A stretch of 64,000 nucleotides of DNA from Lachnospiraceae bacterium (GTDB taxonomy: Bacteria; Bacillota; Clostridia; Lachnospirales; Lachnospiraceae): contig JAFOEY010000016.1 of assembly GCA_017387565.1 (NCBI GenBank), positions 1 to 64,000 on the forward strand. The letters run 5' to 3'. Position 1 is the stretch's first letter, and each line of letters starts with the position of its first letter. The notes below the pieces were generated by a model that searched no databases, had not been told where the DNA came from, and saw nothing but the letters and a program-made list of their open reading frames with translations. This document shows, piece after piece, positions 18,174-27,299 of the stretch. Position numbers and translations under genes: made by a program.

Positions 18174-19784
18174 ATGGCAGACAACATCAAGCTTCTTGAT
18201 TGTACGCTCCGGGATGGAGGGTACATCAATGACTGGAATTTTGGTCATGAAAATATTGTAAATATTTTTGAACGTCTGGTTGCAGCGGGCGTGGACATTA
18301 TTGAGACGGGGTTCTTGGATGAACGTCGTCCTTTTGACTATAACAGAAGTATTGTTCCCGACATGAAGAGTATGAATAAGCTTTTGCAGGGGCTTGATCA
18401 TGGTGCGTCCATGATTGTGGGTATGATTGATTATGGAACCTGCACAATAGAAAATCTGTTGCCTGTTGAAGAAAGCTGCTTGGATGGAATACGTGTGATT
18501 TTCAAAAAACATCATATGACAGAAGCTTTGGCTTTTTGTGAAAAAATCAAAGAACTGGGCTATGCAGTATTTGTTCAGGCGGTATCCATTACAAGCTATA
18601 ACGAAGAAGAGTATCATGCTTTGTTGGAGGAAGTAAATAAGGTGGAGCCATACGCGTTTTCCATGGTGGATACCTATGGCTTATTACATAAAAAACAGTT
18701 ACAGTCCTATTTTGACCGTGCCAATGAACAATTAAAACCGGACATCTGTCTGGGGTATCATTCTCACAACAACTTCCAATTAGCGTATGCGAACTGCATA
18801 GAGCTCCTGCAGGAAAAAATCGACAGAACACTGGTAGTTGACGGGACGCTTTACGGGATGGGGAAAAGTGCGGGCAATGCACCTATTGAGCTACTTGCAA
18901 CCTATATGAATGAAAACTGTGGAAAAGCTTATCATAAAAGTCAGCTTTTAGAGGCAATCGATGTGACGATACTGGATATTTACCGGACGAGTCCGTGGGG
19001 ATATCAGTTTAAATTCTTTTTGTCCGCATCCAATGACTGCCATCCTAATTATGTTTCCTATCTGATGGATAAAAAGAAACTGTCCGTAAAATCCATCAAT
19101 GAGATTTTAGAATCGTTGGATAAAGATAAGAAACTGTTATATGATGAGGATTATATTGAAAAACTCTATGTAGAGTATCAGAAGGATATCTGCAATGATT
19201 TTAATGATTTAGAAGGCTTAAAGGAATTGTTTTCTGATAAAGAAATCCTTTTACTGGCACCCGGGCATTCTGTATACACCGATTACAATAAAATCATTGC
19301 TTACATAAGAGAGAAAAATCCTGTTGTTGTTTCTGTGAATTTTTGCCCGGATGGATATCCGCTTGATTTTATTTTTATGAGTAATGCCAAACGATATGTG
19401 AGACTTTCTTCGGTGCTTGCAAATCTTCCCGCGCAGATTAAAACGATTGCAACGAGCAACGTGACAAAAGCAAAGGGGAATTTTGATTACATGCTAAATT
19501 ACAGTTCCTGGCTGGATGAAGAAGCTCTGATTGTTGATAACCCGATGTTAATGATTTTAAAGGTTTTAAAACAAATCGGTACACAGCATGTGACCTTGGC
19601 AGGCTTTGATGGCTATACGACTTCGGAGACAGAGGATTACGTCAATCCCAATATGGCATACAGCTTTAGCAAGGAAAAGGCAATGGACATCAATGAAGAT
19701 GTAAAGAAAGGCTTGAAAAAGCTTGACTGGAAAGAGCATTATACGTTTTTGACGGATAGTCTCTATGATGTCATTGGCTCATAG
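18174..19784 (+). CDS. DRE-TIM aldolase (HMGL-like) with extra C-terminal domain
   Basis: Residues 1 to about 290 form an HMGL-like barrel: KLLDCTLRDGGYINDW carries the R-D catalytic pair and first metal ligand, GYHSHNNFQLAYAN near 200 carries the HxH metal ligands, and YGMGKSAGNAPIEL near 228 is the glycine-rich loop. This points to a divalent-metal-dependent aldolase related to 4-hydroxy-2-oxovalerate aldolase. Residues about 345-536 are an added Rossmann-like domain (ILLLAPGHSVYTDY) of unknown role. GGAGA lies seven bases upstream of the start. A TPP enzyme follows at 20112, so the two may build or break a keto-acid or branched sugar unit for the glycan; this is inference. Confidence 0.75.
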   Translation: MADNIKLLDCTLRDGGYINDWNFGHENIVNIFERLVAAGVDIIETGFLDERRPFDYNRSIVPDMKSMNKLLQGLDHGASMIVGMIDYGTCTIENLLPVEESCLDGIRVIFKKHHMTEALAFCEKIKELGYAVFVQAVSITSYNEEEYHALLEEVNKVEPYAFSMVDTYGLLHKKQLQSYFDRANEQLKPDICLGYHSHNNFQLAYANCIELLQEKIDRTLVVDGTLYGMGKSAGNAPIELLATYMNENCGKAYHKSQLLEAIDVTILDIYRTSPWGYQFKFFLSASNDCHPNYVSYLMDKKKLSVKSINEILESLDKDKKLLYDEDYIEKLYVEYQKDICNDFNDLEGLKELFSDKEILLLAPGHSVYTDYNKIIAYIREKNPVVVSVNFCPDGYPLDFIFMSNAKRYVRLSSVLANLPAQIKTIATSNVTKAKGNFDYMLNYSSWLDEEALIVDNPMLMILKVLKQIGTQHVTLAGFDGYTTSETEDYVNPNMAYSFSKEKAMDINEDVKKGLKKLDWKEHYTFLTDSLYDVIGS

Positions 19785-19800
19785 ATGTAAACAATTTGTA

Positions 19801-19987
19801 TGATACCAGGGTCAAAAGGTCATACTTTTCATGCTCGCATGAAAAAGTATGACTTTGGGACCCGCAAAACATGAGAAAGTAGCCCTATTAGGGCGGCTTT
19901 CGAATGTTTTAGGATTGCGAGAGCACAAAGTGCGTAGCAATCCGTTGGTATCATGGGGTCAAAATACCTTTTGACCCCAACATCATT
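19801..19987. repeat. Structured interspersed repeat, element A copy 2 (complete)
   Basis: The full element runs from TGATACCA (19801) to the right hairpin GGGGTCAAAA-TACC-TTTTGACCCC (19955-19978) and a CAACATCATT tail. TGATACCA is mirrored by TGGTATCA at 19946-19953. Inside are hairpins with GTCATACTTTTCATG / CATGAAAAAGTATGAC arms (19819-19852), GCCCTA / TAGGGC and GGATTGC / GCAATCC. The right 142 bases match the window's first 142 bases. It fills most of the 328-base gap between the aldolase and TPP-enzyme genes. Confidence 0.85.
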
Positions 19988-20111
19988 TGTATATAAGTAT
20001 TATAAGTTCTTTTGATACTTACTATAAATAAAGCTAAAATTTCTATAATGAAAAATCCATATAAAAAAGGAAAACATGTACTAAAACATAAGGGAAAGGA
20101 ATAGATTATCT

Positions 20112-21956
20112 ATGAGAATCCGTTTAGCAGATTATATCGCAGATTTTTTGGTTTCGCATGGTGTAAGGCACAACTTTTCTGTGACCGGCGGTGGAGCCAT
20201 GCATTTAAATGATGCATTTGGTCACAAAGAAGGTCTGGAAACCATTTATAATCATCATGAGCAGGCATGCTCTATTGCAGCAGAGGGGTACGCCCGATTA
20301 ACGGGGAATGCCGCTTTGGTCTGTGTGACCAGCGGCCCCGGCGGAACTAATGCTATCACAGGAGTTCTGGGTGCCTGGCAAGATAGTATCCCGATGTTTG
20401 TGATATCCGGACAGGTAAAAAGAGAGACCACGACGGCATATACAGGCGCAACGGTACGCCAGCTTGGAGATCAGGAGTACCAGATTGTGGAAAGTGTTCG
20501 TCCGATGACAAAATACGTGGTTATGATAACAGAACCGGAAAGTATCCGCTATCATTTGGAAAAGGCGTGGTTTTTGTGTAATCACGGCAGAAAAGGACCG
20601 GTCTGGATAGATGTACCTGTTGATGTGCAGGGGGCAGTCATTGAAACGGATGGACTTGCCGGCTTTAATGGGACGGAATGCCTATGCGAAGAACCAATTT
20701 ATGATAAAGCTCAGACAGATGTTATATTGGAAAGGCTTAAAAATGCCAGACGGCCTGTGATACTGGCAGGTACGGGTATAAGACTTTCCGGTGCCTATGA
20801 GGAATTTTTGAAAGTGATTGATGCTTTGCAAATACCGGTTGTTACCGCATGGAATGCCCATGATTTGTTGTGGGATGAGCATCCCTTATATTGTGGACGT
20901 CCCGGAACTGTGGGAAATCGTGGCGGCAACTTCGTTGTTCAAAAAGCAGATTGTATCCTGATTTTAGGATGCCGCTGTAATATCCGACAGATTAGCTACA
21001 ATTATAAATGCTTTGCAGAAAATGCTTTTAAAATCATGGTGGATATTGATGCAAACGAACTTGATAAGCCAACATTACATATTGATATGAAAATCCATGC
21101 TGATGTAAAAGATGTTTTGCGTGATATTCTTTCTAAAATGAACGATGGAAGCAACTCTTCTCAAATCGAATCTGTGAATTTACGATGTGAGGAAAGAGTG
21201 AACGGAGAACAAGAGAATGCAGAACATGTAAATTCGGAAAGAAAAGAATGGTTATCCTGGGCGCGTGATATCAATGAGAAGTATCCGGTTGTGCTTTCTT
21301 CTTATTATAATGTAGACAAACCGTTAAACCCATACGCTTTTCTAAACGAGTTTTCCAAAATGCTGCCGGAGGGGGAAAAAGTAATCTGTGGAAACGGTAG
21401 TGCCTGCGTGATGACATTTCAGTCTTTTATAATAAAGAAGAAACAGAGACTGTTTACCAATTCCGGATGTGCAGCCATGGGATATGGTTTTCCGGCTGCC
21501 TTGGGATGCGCGGTTGCGGAAGATGGGAAACGTATTATCTGTATCGATGGAGACGGAAGTTTTATGATGAATTTGCAGGAACTGGCAACGGTTGCATATC
21601 ATAAATTCAATTTGAAAATCGTCTTATTAAACAATAATGGATATCATTCCATACGTCAGACGCAGACCAATCTGTTTTCAGAGCATCCTTTAACAGGTGT
21701 TAATTCCGATAATGGGGTGGGATTTCCTGATTTTAAACTTCTGACAACGGCGTTTGGTGTAAAACATAGAAAGTTAGATTGCTTAAATGATATAAAGAAT
21801 GAAGTTGCGGGATTTTTGGAAGAAGATGGCCCGGTCATCCTTGAAGTGTTCGTGGATGAAAAACAAAACTTCGAGCCAAAGCTTGCATCGAAACGCTTGG
21901 AAGATGGCACGATGGTGTCACCGAAACTGGATGATATGTATCCTTTTTTACAATAA
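20112..21956 (+). CDS. Thiamine-diphosphate-dependent enzyme, acetolactate-synthase family
   Basis: The 614-residue protein has the three-domain layout of acetolactate synthase-like enzymes. The N-terminal PYR domain contains YNHHEQACSIAAEGYAR near 40-55 with the catalytic glutamate. The central domain is near 190-345. The C-terminal PP domain contains CIDGDGSFMMNLQELATV, which with LLNNNGYHS completes the GDG...NN ThDP/Mg motif. A charged insert at about 350-385 makes it longer than the usual 560 residues. The protein could be a carboligase or decarboxylase on a 2-keto acid; YerE-type enzymes that add two-carbon branches to sugars belong to this family. Glycan-locus position and the neighbouring aldolase favour a biosynthetic role over valine/isoleucine synthesis. 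Confidence 0.75.
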   Translation: MRIRLADYIADFLVSHGVRHNFSVTGGGAMHLNDAFGHKEGLETIYNHHEQACSIAAEGYARLTGNAALVCVTSGPGGTNAITGVLGAWQDSIPMFVISGQVKRETTTAYTGATVRQLGDQEYQIVESVRPMTKYVVMITEPESIRYHLEKAWFLCNHGRKGPVWIDVPVDVQGAVIETDGLAGFNGTECLCEEPIYDKAQTDVILERLKNARRPVILAGTGIRLSGAYEEFLKVIDALQIPVVTAWNAHDLLWDEHPLYCGRPGTVGNRGGNFVVQKADCILILGCRCNIRQISYNYKCFAENAFKIMVDIDANELDKPTLHIDMKIHADVKDVLRDILSKMNDGSNSSQIESVNLRCEERVNGEQENAEHVNSERKEWLSWARDINEKYPVVLSSYYNVDKPLNPYAFLNEFSKMLPEGEKVICGNGSACVMTFQSFIIKKKQRLFTNSGCAAMGYGFPAALGCAVAEDGKRIICIDGDGSFMMNLQELATVAYHKFNLKIVLLNNNGYHSIRQTQTNLFSEHPLTGVNSDNGVGFPDFKLLTTAFGVKHRKLDCLNDIKNEVAGFLEEDGPVILEVFVDEKQNFEPKLASKRLEDGTMVSPKLDDMYPFLQ

Positions 21957-22031
21957 TAGTATGAGGATTACAGAAATTATATCGCAATGCAACAGTCCGA
22001 AAATGATATATAGAATATACAGAATGGAACA

Positions 22032-23615
22032 ATGGACAAAATGGAAAAGCAAATAAATTATAAAAAAGAAAAATTTGTTGTTTTAATAATGGCTGTATTC
22101 TTTGCTGTCTGGAATAGAATTGCACAGATGAAAGAAATTAGCAGAATTTTCTATATAGTAGATAGAGAAGTTCCTTTTTATGTGCTATTAGTTATTTCTT
22201 TTTTTCTCTCTGTTGGTTTGTTTTTTTTACTTTTGTATACTTTATTTGAAATAGGGAGATGGAAGAGACCGGAGATAAAACCGTTTTTTGTATTCTTTTC
22301 CATATATTACATTTTTCAATTGCTTATTTTGGTGGCAGAGTGGCCTGGAAATTTTAAAGCGGATGAGATTTATGTTTTAGCCTATGCTGTTTCAGATTTA
22401 CAGATATATTGGGGGCAATCTTTTATAACACAGATATTTTATGATCTGTCTTTGATGATTTTTCCCTATGTTGTTTCTATCGTTTTTTTTCAGGTAACAA
22501 TTATTTCGATTCTTGCTGCCGGCGTAATGGTTAGGGCAAGAGCACTGATAAAGAATCATAAACTTATATATTTTCTGTTTCTTCCATTTATATTGTTTCC
22601 TGTAATAGATAGCAATATGTTTCCATTAAGATGTTCTTTGATTGCATGGATTTTTTTGTACTGCATGGTGGATTTTTATGTATGTGGTAAGAATAAGGCG
22701 TTTTCATTTACGCATTCTGTTATTACAGTTGGATTATATGCTTTGGTATGTGTATGGAAAGTGGAATACATTTGTACATTACCGTTTTTCTTAATTATGT
22801 TTTTGATAAGTCAGGACAATAAATGGAAAAAGACAATAACTTTCATTGGCTCATTTGGAGTTTGTTTCTTTGTGTTTTCGCTTCCACAACTTTTCTTTAA
22901 GCCGGATGATAATTATTTGTTGACTACGATTATGACACCGCTTTCTGAGATTGTAAGTGAGCATATGGATGATTATGACGAATCTCTGGAAAAAGAATGG
23001 CAATTGCTGGATGACTGCTTTACATTAGAGAGACTTCAAGAGACAACATCAGGGCTGGATACCCCTGTTGTATTGTATGAGGTGGGATATATTGGCGAAG
23101 AAAAAGAAACTGAATTGGTGAAGGCCGGTTTGAAAATATGTATACATTACTGGAAAGATTTTCTCAGAAACAGAATCAACGTTTATACATATACAAATGG
23201 ATTTGTAGAGGATGCAGTAAATTATGGCTGTGCATATTTAAACATTGTAGTAAATGGAACGGATTTGTATCATGGTCATTTCCGTTTTACAGATATCGGA
23301 AATGAGCGTTTGCGGGATAAGGTGATTGCTTTTTTTGCCTGTCGAAGTCAAAATGATTTCGTTTCGACGAATTTTATGTTTCCGCTGTTCTACAATTGTA
23401 CTTTCGCAACATTTATTCTATTGATGGTGATGGTAATACATATAATAAACAAAAAAATAATGGAGGTATTGGCGGATATATCATTGTTGCTACTTGAGTT
23501 TGTTGTTTTTCTTTTGGCACCGGCGGTCTTTTTTATGTACTATATACCATTTTATTTAACAAGTGTAGTATATTTATTTATACTTTTACTTCATAAAATC
23601 GATCAAAAGTATTAA
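22032..23615 (+). CDS. Polytopic membrane protein, paralogue of the protein at 184-1863
   Basis: A 527-residue, mostly hydrophobic protein with the same layout and motifs as the first gene of the window: FEIGRWK, EWPGNFKADEIYVLAY, QSFITQIFYDLS and IFPYVVSIVFFQ, and a soluble loop at about residues 300-430 with DDYDESL. The W-P-G...D-E loop after the early membrane helices is the best candidate for a functional site. No clear Shine-Dalgarno precedes the ATG; other in-frame ATGs nearby are possible. It ends the glycan region, 200 bases before the pilus operon. Function unknown; membrane glycan assembly is the likely setting. Confidence 0.7.
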   Translation: MDKMEKQINYKKEKFVVLIMAVFFAVWNRIAQMKEISRIFYIVDREVPFYVLLVISFFLSVGLFFLLLYTLFEIGRWKRPEIKPFFVFFSIYYIFQLLILVAEWPGNFKADEIYVLAYAVSDLQIYWGQSFITQIFYDLSLMIFPYVVSIVFFQVTIISILAAGVMVRARALIKNHKLIYFLFLPFILFPVIDSNMFPLRCSLIAWIFLYCMVDFYVCGKNKAFSFTHSVITVGLYALVCVWKVEYICTLPFFLIMFLISQDNKWKKTITFIGSFGVCFFVFSLPQLFFKPDDNYLLTTIMTPLSEIVSEHMDDYDESLEKEWQLLDDCFTLERLQETTSGLDTPVVLYEVGYIGEEKETELVKAGLKICIHYWKDFLRNRINVYTYTNGFVEDAVNYGCAYLNIVVNGTDLYHGHFRFTDIGNERLRDKVIAFFACRSQNDFVSTNFMFPLFYNCTFATFILLMVMVIHIINKKIMEVLADISLLLLEFVVFLLAPAVFFMYYIPFYLTSVVYLFILLLHKIDQKY

Positions 23616-23678
23616 AAATGCACTAATTGTATGGCGAAATTTTGTTAAATATGTGAAAAAAAATTGGGGTTAAAAGGC

Positions 23679-23707
23679 TTGCGACAGGTAAAAATAAATG
23701 ATAGAAT
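23679..23707 (+). promoter_or_regulatory. Candidate promoter of the pilus operon
   Basis: TTGCGA, 17-base spacer, TAGAAT, about 107 bases before pilB. Confidence 0.55.
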
Positions 23708-23708
23708 G

Positions 23709-23755
23709 TTTACATAAATTTAACAATTAGGGGATTTTATGCCTAATTATGTAAA
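23709..23755 (+). promoter_or_regulatory. Palindromic leader or operator before pilB
   Basis: Two nested perfect inverted repeats: outer TTTACAT / ATGTAAA and inner AATTAGG / CCTAATT. They begin two bases after the -10 box, so they cover the likely transcription start. They could be a repressor site or a 5' hairpin of the mRNA. No c-di-GMP riboswitch motif is visible here. Confidence 0.5.
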
Positions 23756-23813
23756 AAAATTAAAAAAAATTTAATAATTTGATAAATATTATCAGATTAA
23801 AGGGGTAAAGCAT

Positions 23814-25514
23814 ATGAGTTTGTTGGGCAGAAGAAAGATGCGTATTGGTGACATCCTTTTAGCAGAAGGTGTTATTACCCAGGGACAGCTTGATCAGGCG
23901 CTTGAGACACAGAAAATGAAAAAACGTCGACTTGGTGAGATTCTTGTGTCAGACGGATATATCACAGATGATGTAATGGCAGATGCGCTTTGCCACCAGA
24001 TGGGATATGACAGAGCTAATCTTCAGGATTCACGTATTCCGGATGATTTGATTTCTCTGTTTGATGTGGATATATTAAAAAAATATACAGCTATCCCATA
24101 TTGTTATGATGATCGCAATGTTAATATTATCAGGGTTGCAATGGCGGATCCGATGGATATGTTAGCAATTGATGACTTATCGATGATTACGAACCGTATG
24201 ATTGATCCTATGGTTGCTACTCCCGGTGAAATCATGTATGCCATTGATAAATATTATGGCAATGCAGAGGCTTTGAAAGCTGCTAATGATTTCGAATCGG
24301 AAAGAGCAGATTTGTTCGCTGATGAAGAAATTGAAGCGATGAATGACGATGTCAACAACTCGCCGATTGTACAGTTAGTAAACAGTATGATTGAACAGGC
24401 TGTTCGTCAGAGAACTTCCGATATACATATTGAAGCACTTGAAAAAAAGGTTCGCGTCCGTTATCGAATCGACGGTGCTTTGCATGAGAGAATGACATAC
24501 AATATCAAGATGCTTCCCGCCATTGTAGCCAGACTGAAAGTAATTGGTGGCATGGATATTGCAGAAAAGCGTAAACCACAGGATGGTCGTATCACATCAT
24601 TTGTTGACGGACGTGAGTTTGATATCCGTGTATCTATTCTTCCTACTGTTTATGGTGAAAAAGTCGTAATGCGTCTTACCAATAAAAATGCATTGACAAG
24701 GGACAAGGCGGAACTTGGTTTTAATGAACATGATTTACGGTTGTTTGATCATATTCTCATGAATCCGCATGGTATTATTCTTGTTACGGGACCTACCGGA
24801 TCCGGTAAGTCTACGACACTTTATACGGCACTTAGTGAATTGAATAAAGAAGATGTTAATATTATCACGGTTGAAGACCCTGTCGAGGCAAATGTTGCCG
24901 GCATCAATCAGGTGCAGACCAATGTCAAAGCGGGATTGACTTTCGCTTCCGCATTGAGATCTATCCTCCGTCAGGACCCGGATATTATTATGATCGGAGA
25001 GATTCGTGACGAGGAGACTGCTTCCATTGCGGTTCAGGCTTCGATCACAGGTCATCTGGTAGTAAGTACTTTACATACCAACTCGGCAGCGAGTACCATT
25101 ACCCGTCTGGCAGATATGGGATTGCCGGAATACCTGATAGCGGATTCGACGGTTGGTATTATCGCACAGCGACTGGTTCGACGTCTCTGTCCGAGATGTA
25201 AACGAAAAGTATTGGCAAATGAAGAACAACTTGCTCTTCTTGGCTATGACAAGGATGAGCAGATCGAAATATATGAACCGGTTGGATGTTCCAGCTGTGA
25301 CAACAATGGTTTCAAAGGACGTATCGGTGTGTATGAGATTATGGAGGTTACTCCCAAGGTTCGCAAGGTTATTGCAGCCGGAGAAGATGCTGAGCATATT
25401 AAACAAGCAGCATTGGAAGAGGGCATGTATACTTTGCGTATGAGTGCAACCAATTATGTTCTTGAAGGAATCACATCCGTTTCAGAAATGATTAAGGTTT
25501 CGTTTGATTCTTAA
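23814..25514 (+). CDS. pilB: Type IV pilus / T2SS assembly ATPase PilB (GspE family)
   Basis: The 566-residue hexameric motor drives pilin polymerisation from the cytoplasmic side. Residues 10-150 are a GspE N-terminal (MshEN-type) domain, often a c-di-GMP-binding module in PilB proteins. The ATPase core has Walker A GPTGSGKST near 325, the Asp box, and Walker B IMIGEIRDEETA near 390. A zinc-binding CPRCKRK ... CSSCDNNGF pair lies near 460-500. AAAGGGG lies nine bases before the ATG. It opens the operon. No PilT-type retraction ATPase is present in the window. Confidence 0.93.
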   Translation: MSLLGRRKMRIGDILLAEGVITQGQLDQALETQKMKKRRLGEILVSDGYITDDVMADALCHQMGYDRANLQDSRIPDDLISLFDVDILKKYTAIPYCYDDRNVNIIRVAMADPMDMLAIDDLSMITNRMIDPMVATPGEIMYAIDKYYGNAEALKAANDFESERADLFADEEIEAMNDDVNNSPIVQLVNSMIEQAVRQRTSDIHIEALEKKVRVRYRIDGALHERMTYNIKMLPAIVARLKVIGGMDIAEKRKPQDGRITSFVDGREFDIRVSILPTVYGEKVVMRLTNKNALTRDKAELGFNEHDLRLFDHILMNPHGIILVTGPTGSGKSTTLYTALSELNKEDVNIITVEDPVEANVAGINQVQTNVKAGLTFASALRSILRQDPDIIMIGEIRDEETASIAVQASITGHLVVSTLHTNSAASTITRLADMGLPEYLIADSTVGIIAQRLVRRLCPRCKRKVLANEEQLALLGYDKDEQIEIYEPVGCSSCDNNGFKGRIGVYEIMEVTPKVRKVIAAGEDAEHIKQAALEEGMYTLRMSATNYVLEGITSVSEMIKVSFDS

Positions 25515-25568
25515 TGAGACCCAAACAATACAAAAAGACATGAATACGATGACAAGGGAGGTAGTCAA

Positions 25569-26789
25569 GTGGCAGTATTTACATATACCGCGATTGACGG
25601 TAAAGGTAAACAGGTAAAGGGTAGTTTGGATGCTGACAATCAGATGAAGGCGTCTGAACAGTTAAAAAAAGATGGTCTTACCATTATTGAATTAAAAGAA
25701 GGAAGTGCACTTAACAGAGAGGTTTCACTCGGTTCTTTTGGTAAGAAAAAGGTTAAAATTAGAGATTTATCTTTGCTCTGTCGCCAGTTCGTTAGCTTAA
25801 ACAGAGCCGGTGTTACGATTGTTGAAACATTAAAGATGTTAGCAGAACAGACGGAGAATCCTACATTACAGGAAGCGCTTGTGGAAGTATCCACATCCGT
25901 TCAAAAAGGTGATAGTCTTGCGATAGCAATGAGAATGAGATCAGATGTATTCCCGGAGTTACTTTGCCACATGGTTGCGGCCGGTGAAGCTTCCGGTAAT
26001 CTGGATATTTCGTTTGAACGTATGGCTCAGCAGTTTGAGCAGAGTGCAAAATTACAAAGTATGGTTAAGAGTGCCATGACATATCCGATTATTGTTATGA
26101 TTGTTGCGGTTGCCGTTGTCATTGTAATGCTCGAATTCGTTGTACCGACCTTCATGGGTATGTTTGCTGATATGGACATCGATATGCCAAAGATTACTTT
26201 GATGGTAGTTGCAGCTTCGGATTTTATTCAGGCGCATTTCATTTTGCTCCTGATAATAATAGCTGCGATTGTAGCCGGTATTACATATTTTTCCAAAACT
26301 GCTACCGGAAAAGGATTGTTCCACAGGGTTGCCATTAAGGCACCGGTATTTGGTGATTTGACAATAAAACAGAGTTCAGCGCGATTTGCCCGCAACTTAT
26401 CCACCATGCTTGCTGCCGGTATTTCCATACCGGATGCCGTTCAGATCGTTGGTGATACCATGAATAACGTCTATTATAAAGAAGTTATGGTGAACGCCAG
26501 AACTGATGTTATGCAGGGTGTTCCGCTTTCAACACCACTTGAAAAATCCGGTCTTTTCCCGCCTATGGTTTACCACATGGTTCGTATTGGTGAAGAAACC
26601 GGTAACACAGAGGCAATGCTGGATACCCTGGCAGACTACTATGAGGATGAGGTAGAGGAAGCTACAAAAGCCCTCACCACCATGTTAGAGCCAATGATGA
26701 TTGTTTTACTTGCCGGTATCTGTGGCGTTATTATCGGAGCGGTAATCGCACCGATGGGCGCAATGTATGCAGGTCTCGACAACTTATAA
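25569..26789 (+). CDS. pilC: Pilus inner-membrane platform protein PilC (GspF family)
   Basis: A 406-residue protein with two repeated GspF domains (about 65-190 and 270-395), each followed by membrane helices; motifs LSLLCRQFVSLNRAGV and SARFARNLSTMLAAGI are the paired domain starts, and GEASGNLD / GEETGNTE the paired loops. PilC converts PilB motion into pilin extraction from the membrane. The GTG start is supported by GGAGG seven bases upstream. It follows pilB by 54 bases and precedes the major pilin. Confidence 0.93.
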   Translation: MAVFTYTAIDGKGKQVKGSLDADNQMKASEQLKKDGLTIIELKEGSALNREVSLGSFGKKKVKIRDLSLLCRQFVSLNRAGVTIVETLKMLAEQTENPTLQEALVEVSTSVQKGDSLAIAMRMRSDVFPELLCHMVAAGEASGNLDISFERMAQQFEQSAKLQSMVKSAMTYPIIVMIVAVAVVIVMLEFVVPTFMGMFADMDIDMPKITLMVVAASDFIQAHFILLLIIIAAIVAGITYFSKTATGKGLFHRVAIKAPVFGDLTIKQSSARFARNLSTMLAAGISIPDAVQIVGDTMNNVYYKEVMVNARTDVMQGVPLSTPLEKSGLFPPMVYHMVRIGEETGNTEAMLDTLADYYEDEVEEATKALTTMLEPMMIVLLAGICGVIIGAVIAPMGAMYAGLDNL

Positions 26790-26863
26790 ATCGTTTAAAA
26801 CTTCATGAATAGGGGCATGAAGATTTTAATAATAAAAATAATTTAATAAAAGGAGAGTTTACT

Positions 26864-27283
26864 ATGAAAAAGACAAATAACAAAGGTTTCTCACTTGTTG
26901 AGTTAATCATCGTTATCGCCATTATGGCAATTTTGGTAGGTGTATTAGCACCCCAGTACTTAAAATATGTTGAAAAATCAAGAGTTTCAGCTGATAAAGA
27001 TCAGTTAGACTCATTCTACACAGCTTGTACAACAGCTGCAGCAGACCCTGATTTAACAGGTGTTCCTAATTACAACACAAGTAAAACAACTTTCAACCCC
27101 AGTGGTGCTGCTGCTGGTTCATGGTCAAAAGAAGTTGAAGATACCATGGGTAATGTTGCTCCTAAGTGGAAATCAAAAGCTTCAGGTAGTGCCGGTGCTA
27201 CAAAATGGCCTGACTATCAGACAGATGCTAGTGGTAACTTTACTGTTTACATTGGTACTTCATTATCAATTTCAGGTCACTAA
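26864..27283 (+). CDS. pilA: Major type IV pilin / pseudopilin
   Basis: The 139-residue product begins MKKTNNKGFSLVELIIVIAI: a short basic leader, the G-F cleavage site for prepilin peptidase, and Glu at mature position 5, followed by a hydrophobic helix. The C-terminal domain is small, with Gly/Ala/Ser-rich loops and no cysteine pair. A strong AAGGAGA precedes the start. The gene uses a narrow set of preferred codons compared with its neighbours, which fits high expression of a major subunit. Its peptidase and assembly ATPase are encoded adjacent. Confidence 0.9.
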   Translation: MKKTNNKGFSLVELIIVIAIMAILVGVLAPQYLKYVEKSRVSADKDQLDSFYTACTTAAADPDLTGVPNYNTSKTTFNPSGAAAGSWSKEVEDTMGNVAPKWKSKASGSAGATKWPDYQTDASGNFTVYIGTSLSISGH

Positions 27284-27299
27284 TTAAAATCTAGCGCAA

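Noticed and set aside
23616-23813. c-di-GMP riboswitch upstream of the pilus operon
   Set aside because: Neither the class I core (GCAAACC / ACGCAAAGCC) nor a class II-like core can be found in the leader.
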